Positions 7,062-9,484 of a DNA stretch of 9,484 nt are shown here, one piece after another. This stretch comes from Rhodanobacteraceae bacterium UBA703 (GTDB taxonomy: Bacteria; Pseudomonadota; Gammaproteobacteria; Xanthomonadales; Rhodanobacteraceae): positions 1 through 9,484 of the forward strand of contig DBMH01000170.1 in NCBI GenBank assembly GCA_002297645.1, written 5' to 3'. A program made the position numbers and the translations under genes. The notes under the pieces were generated by a model. The model saw only the letters and a program-made list of their open reading frames with translations, searched no databases and had not been told where the DNA came from. Position 1 is the first letter of the stretch. Each line of letters opens with the position of its first letter.

Positions 7062-8306
7062 ATGAACTTCGACAAGATCATCGCGCGCGCCAAGGCGATC
7101 CTGCTGACGCCCAAGACGGAATGGCCGGTCATCGCCGCCGAGCAGACCACCGTGGCGGACCTGTACAAGAACTACATCGTCATCCTGGCGGCCATTCCCG
7201 CCGTGGCCGGCTTCATCAAGAGCAGCCTGATCGGCTATAGCGCGTACGGCGTGAGCGTGCGCATCCCGATTGGCTCCGGACTCGCGGCCGCTATCGTCGG
7301 CTACGTGCTGACGCTCGCCCTCGTCTACGTGATGTCGCTGATCATCGACGCCCTCGCCCCCACCTTCGGTGGCGAAAAGAATCCGGTCCAGGCCCTCAAG
7401 GTGGTCGGCTACTCGTACACGGCGAGCTGGCTCGCCAACGCCGGGGTGATCCTGCCGTGGATCGGATTCCTGATCGCCCTGGCCGGCGCCATCTATGCCA
7501 TCTACCTGCTGTACCTCGGTCTTCCGTCGACGATGAAGGCGCCGCAAGAGAAGGCCGTGGGCTATACCGTGGTCAGCATCCTCGCGGCGCTCGTGCTCGG
7601 ATGGATCCTGTCGCTGGTCATCACCGGCATCGTCGGCACCAATGCGATGATGGGAGCCGCCATCAGCGGCTCGGGCGGGCAGGCGTCGGTCGACAGCAAC
7701 AGTGCACTGGGCAAGCTCGACGCCTGGAGCAAGAACGTCGAGGCGGCCGGCAAGCAGCTCGAGGCGGCGCAGAAGTCCGGTGACGCGGCAGCCCAGAGCA
7801 AGGCGCTGGGCGCCGTGCTCGGCGCGGCCGCCGGCGGGCAGCAGGTCGAGGCACTGGCGCCGGACGTGCTCAAGCCGTTCGTGCCGGAAACGCTGGCCGG
7901 CCTGCCGCGCACGGATTTCTCGGCCGAGCGCAACGGGGCGCTCGGCATGCAGGTTTCCGAAGCGCGCGCGACCTACACCGACAACGGCGACCGCCGCATC
8001 GAACTCGAGGTCGTCGACATGGGGTCGGCCAAGGGCCTGATGTCCCTGGCCAGCTGGGCGACGGTGGAGAACCAGCGCGAAACCGAGCACGGCTACGAGA
8101 AGACCTACCAGCAGGGTGGCCGGCTGGTCCACGAGCAGTGGGACGGCCAGGACAAGCACGGCGAGTACGCGGTCATCGTCGGCGACCGCTTCTCGGTCAA
8201 GGCCTCCGGCCGCGCCGACAGCATCGACCAGCTCAAGGCCGCTGTCGCGGCCATCAACCTGTCCGGCCTCGAAGCGCTGAAGAACCAGGGCGTCAAGAAC
8301 GGCTGA
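7062..8306 (+). CDS. Yip1 family membrane protein with long soluble C-terminal domain
   Basis: A 414-residue protein. Residues 1-195 are a Yip1 domain: the opening 'IIARAKAILLTPKTEWPVIAAE' type motif (6-27), then about five hydrophobic segments (about 37-56, 72-97, 118-134, 135-153 and 168-192). Bacterial Yip1/DUF1282 proteins are inner-membrane proteins of unknown role. Residues about 200-262 are rich in Ala, Gln, Ser and Lys and look helical. Residues about 263-406 form a compact alpha/beta-looking domain (ATYTDNGDRRIELEVVDMG, ETEHGYEKTY, EYAVIVGDRFSVKASG) whose family I cannot name. ATG 7062 has GGGGAG five bases upstream, so the longer frame from 7002 is not needed. Usual Yip1 proteins are about 200 residues, so the C-terminal half is an addition. 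Its side of the membrane depends on whether there are four or five helices. A stem-loop follows the stop directly. Confidence 0.85.
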   Translation: MNFDKIIARAKAILLTPKTEWPVIAAEQTTVADLYKNYIVILAAIPAVAGFIKSSLIGYSAYGVSVRIPIGSGLAAAIVGYVLTLALVYVMSLIIDALAPTFGGEKNPVQALKVVGYSYTASWLANAGVILPWIGFLIALAGAIYAIYLLYLGLPSTMKAPQEKAVGYTVVSILAALVLGWILSLVITGIVGTNAMMGAAISGSGGQASVDSNSALGKLDAWSKNVEAAGKQLEAAQKSGDAAAQSKALGAVLGAAAGGQQVEALAPDVLKPFVPETLAGLPRTDFSAERNGALGMQVSEARATYTDNGDRRIELEVVDMGSAKGLMSLASWATVENQRETEHGYEKTYQQGGRLVHEQWDGQDKHGEYAVIVGDRFSVKASGRADSIDQLKAAVAAINLSGLEALKNQGVKNG

Positions 8307-8335
8307 AGCCGCCGCGGGGATCCCCGCCGGCGGCT
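8307..8335 (+). terminator. GC-rich stem-loop directly after the Yip1 gene
   Basis: An inverted repeat starts one base after the TGA. AGCCGCC-GCGGGG pairs with CCCCGC-CGGCGGCT around a central AT, with a single bulged C. No T-run follows on the plus strand, so termination would be of the weak, GC-stem type. Confidence 0.5.
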
Positions 8336-8342
8336 CCAGGAA

Positions 8343-8369
8343 GCCGTCGCCGGCAGGGCCGGCAACGGC
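8343..8369 (-). terminator. stem-loop between convergent genes, probably terminating yceI
   Basis: Two 12-base arms (8343-8354 and 8358-8369) pair across a 3-base loop. The one mismatch (C/A on the plus strand) becomes a G-U pair in minus-strand RNA, so the hairpin is complete only in the yceI transcript. Only two U's follow. Confidence 0.45.
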
Positions 8370-8373
8370 ATGC

Positions 8374-8391
8374 GGACGAAAAAAACCGTCC
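8374..8391 (-). terminator. small hairpin with seven T's in the loop after yceI
   Basis: GGACG (8374-8378) and CGTCC (8387-8391) enclose an A7C loop, which reads as GT7 on the minus strand, four bases after the yceI stop. The T-run is in the loop and not after the stem, so this is not a textbook terminator, although the U-run could promote pausing before the larger stem that follows. Confidence 0.3.
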
Positions 8392-8395
8392 CTGC

Positions 8396-8989
8396 TTACT
8401 TCTTCGCGGCGTCCTTCGCGACGAACGCCTCGACGGTGATCGCGACCTTCACGTCGTCGCTGACGTTCGGCGCGTACTTGCCGATGCCGAAATCCGAACG
8501 CTTGATCGTGGTGGTGGCGTCGAAGCCGACTGCCGGGGCCTTGCGCATCGGATGCTCGCCGACCTTGTTGATCTTCACGTCCAGCGTGGCCGGCTTCGTC
8601 ACGCCATGGATGGTCAGGTCGCCGGCCACCTTCAGCTGATCGGGCGACGCCCCCTTCTCCACCTTCGTGCTCTTGAACGTCGCCAGCGGGTACTTCTCGA
8701 CGTCGAAGAAGTCCGCGCTCTTCAGGTGCTCGTCGAACTTGGCGACGTTGCTGTTGATGCTGGCCGCCTTGATCTCGACGTTCACCGACGACTTGGTCGG
8801 GTCGGCCTGATCGAAATCCAGGATGCCCTCGACCGAGCCGAACTGCGCGGTCGGATTCGAGAAGCCGAAATGGTTCCACTGCAGGAGCACCTGCGTATGG
8901 GCCGGGTCGAGCGTGTACGCAGTGGTGGCGGCGAAGGCCGGGCCGGCAGCCAGAGCCACGGCGGCAGCGAGAGCGATGCGACGGATCAT
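8396..8989 (-). CDS. yceI: YceI family periplasmic protein
   Basis: A 197-residue exported protein with the lipocalin-like YceI fold, which binds long isoprenoid chains in characterised relatives. Residues 1-20 are a classical signal peptide with an AFA-A cleavage site. Family motifs run in order: 'DPAHTQVLLQWNHFGFS' (28-44), 'DEHLKSADFFDVEKYP' (86-101), 'LTIHGVTKP' (125-133) and 'RSDFGIGKYAPNVSDDVKV' (164-182). The length matches Escherichia coli YceI (about 190). ATG 8989 has AAGGAG about seven bases before it. The gene is monocistronic here, convergent with the Yip1 gene and divergent from the ELM1-type gene. It carries a hairpin-forming dyad upstream that overlaps a possible stress-type promoter. 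The physiological role is unsettled: osmotic or alkaline stress induction is reported for some members, and no partner cytochrome b561 gene is adjacent. Confidence 0.93.
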   Translation of the reverse strand: MIRRIALAAAVALAAGPAFAATTAYTLDPAHTQVLLQWNHFGFSNPTAQFGSVEGILDFDQADPTKSSVNVEIKAASINSNVAKFDEHLKSADFFDVEKYPLATFKSTKVEKGASPDQLKVAGDLTIHGVTKPATLDVKINKVGEHPMRKAPAVGFDATTTIKRSDFGIGKYAPNVSDDVKVAITVEAFVAKDAAKK

Positions 8990-9054
8990 GGATAACTCCT
9001 TGATGTTTCGACGGGGATGGACCGAGGCGCCCGAAGGGCCGACCGGTTCCGTTT

Positions 9055-9082
9055 TTGGAGCAGGATTCGTCGGGGCAGTTCC
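9055..9082 (-). promoter_or_regulatory. possible sigma-E-type promoter of yceI
   Basis: On the minus strand GGAACTG (9076-9082), a 16-base spacer, then TCCAA (9055-9059) is close to the sigma-E pattern GGAACTT-N16-TCTGA/TCAAA. Transcription would start roughly 55-60 bases before the yceI ATG. An alternative housekeeping pair, TTCGAA and TATCGT with a 17-base spacer, lies just upstream. Neither has been tested. Confidence 0.3.
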
Positions 9083-9089
9083 CCGACGA
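9067..9089. repeat. perfect 9-base inverted repeat upstream of yceI
   Basis: TCGTCGGGG (9067-9075) and CCCCGACGA (9081-9089) flank a 5-base centre. This is the strongest dyad in the 254-base yceI/ELM1 intergenic region and overlaps the -35 part of the candidate yceI promoter. It could be an operator for a dimeric regulator or an RNA hairpin. Confidence 0.55.
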
Positions 9090-9160
9090 TACGACAGGCG
9101 GTGCGCGATTCGAAGCGCCTAGGATGGGCCTCCCCCTGGTGCCCCACAAGCGACACCGAC

Positions 9161-9177
9161 GGGAAAGATCGTTTCCC
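9161..9177. repeat. GGGAAA-N5-TTTCCC dyad between yceI and the ELM1-type gene
   Basis: GGGAAA (9161-9166) and TTTCCC (9172-9177) form a 17-base dyad centred on GATCG, 66 bases before the ELM1-type start. Size and spacing fit a protein-binding operator, but no regulator gene is nearby and the two arms are short. Confidence 0.3.
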
Positions 9178-9243
9178 TGGAGAGCACAATCGCGCGGCGC
9201 CCGGCGTGTCGCGCACCTCCCGCGGGTCGGCTAACCTCGCGCC

Positions 9244-9484
9244 ATGGATTCGCGCCCCCTCACCTGCTGGGTCGTCAGCGACGGCGCCGCGGGCAACGAG
9301 AACCAGTGCCTCGCGCTCGCCCGCTCGCTCGGGCTCCTGCCGTGCATCGTGCGCATCCGCCTGCGCCAGCCCTGGGCCGCCCTCTCGCCGCGCCTGACTT
9401 TCGGCGCCACCGACGCGATCCGCGACGAATCCGGCGCCGCGCCGGCACCCCCATGGCCGGACGTCGCGATCGGCTGCGGCCGCC
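9244..9484 (+). CDS. ELM1/GtrOC1 family putative glycosyltransferase, 3' end missing
   Basis: ATG 9244 opens a frame that stays open to the window edge (80 complete codons). The N-terminus 'CWVVSDGAAGNENQCLALARSLG' (8-30, in part) matches the DUF1022/COG3660 hallmark 'W...DGkaGhenQ..glAeaLg', and 'WPDVAIGCGR' (71-80) matches the 'P.lvIaaGR' that follows in the family. Proteins of this family are annotated as mitochondrial-fission ELM1-like or, in bacteria, as GtrOC1-type putative glycosyltransferases of lipooligosaccharide outer core. Full-length members are about 300-350 residues, so only about a quarter is present. No ribosome binding site is visible before the ATG, and a TAACCT that could act as a -10 lies only six bases upstream, so the mRNA may be leaderless. 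The envelope-glycan role fits the nearby glycosyltransferase and ligase genes. Confidence 0.85.
   Translation, partial: MDSRPLTCWVVSDGAAGNENQCLALARSLGLLPCIVRIRLRQPWAALSPRLTFGATDAIRDESGAAPAPPWPDVAIGCGR

Noticed and set aside
7017..9149. A 710-codon minus-strand frame antisense to the Yip1 gene and out of frame with yceI
   Set aside because: It contradicts two well-supported genes, has the biased composition of a shadow frame, and carries no recognisable domain.
9017..9397. A 126-codon plus-strand frame over the start of the ELM1-type gene
   Set aside because: It is a shadow: the frame from ATG 9244 carries the family motifs and stays open to the edge.
1..9484. CRISPR arrays, tRNA or rRNA genes, insertion sequences, phage or defence genes
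   Set aside because: I looked for regular direct repeats, cloverleaf sequences, transposase or integrase motifs and nuclease or toxin-antitoxin signatures, and found none. Base composition is even across the window.

Overview
The window is GC-rich DNA (roughly two thirds or more G+C by eye, with strong G/C preference at third codon positions). Its gene families fit a gammaproteobacterium of the Xanthomonadales type (Xanthomonadaceae, Rhodanobacteraceae and relatives). The main clues are the DUF2339/DUF3999 pair, a CHCC zinc-finger protein with the characteristic 'SCPMPGMSLWNSHP' stretch, and an ELM1/GtrOC1-type protein. The organism call is inferred from family resemblance, not proven. I see no tRNA, rRNA, CRISPR array, insertion sequence or phage gene.

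Layout. (1) Bases 3-3814, plus strand: a polytopic DUF2339 membrane protein (5' end cut by the window edge) is followed, with an ATGA overlap, by a DUF3999 exported protein with a signal peptide and a C-terminal membrane anchor. A strong ribosome binding site at the end of the DUF3999 gene leads into a GTG and a 20-codon reading frame. (2) Bases 3945-6884, minus strand, read right to left: a 69-residue CHCC zinc-finger protein, a family 4 glycosyltransferase starting 12 bases after it, a 360-base gap without a recognisable gene, then an O-antigen ligase/polymerase (WaaL/Wzy) membrane protein. (3) Bases 7062-8306, plus strand: a Yip1-family membrane protein with a long soluble C-terminal part, divergent from the zinc-finger gene. 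(4) Bases 8396-8989, minus strand: a periplasmic YceI-family lipocalin-like protein, convergent with the Yip1 gene, the two separated by several stem-loops. (5) From 9244, plus strand: the first 80 codons of an ELM1/GtrOC1-family putative glycosyltransferase, cut by the right edge.

How they fit together. Almost everything here belongs to the cell envelope. The glycosyltransferase, the O-antigen ligase and probably the ELM1/GtrOC1 protein point to lipopolysaccharide core or O-chain assembly. DUF2339/DUF3999 look like an uncharacterised two-part inner-membrane/periplasmic complex. Yip1 and YceI are an integral membrane protein and a periplasmic isoprenoid-binding-fold protein. No defence, mobile or clearly novel multi-gene system stands out. 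The points most worth a second look are the DUF2339-DUF3999 coupling with its possible beta-sandwich binding modules, the Yip1 fusion, the zinc-finger/glycosyltransferase operon, and a dyad that overlaps an extracytoplasmic-stress-like promoter in front of yceI.
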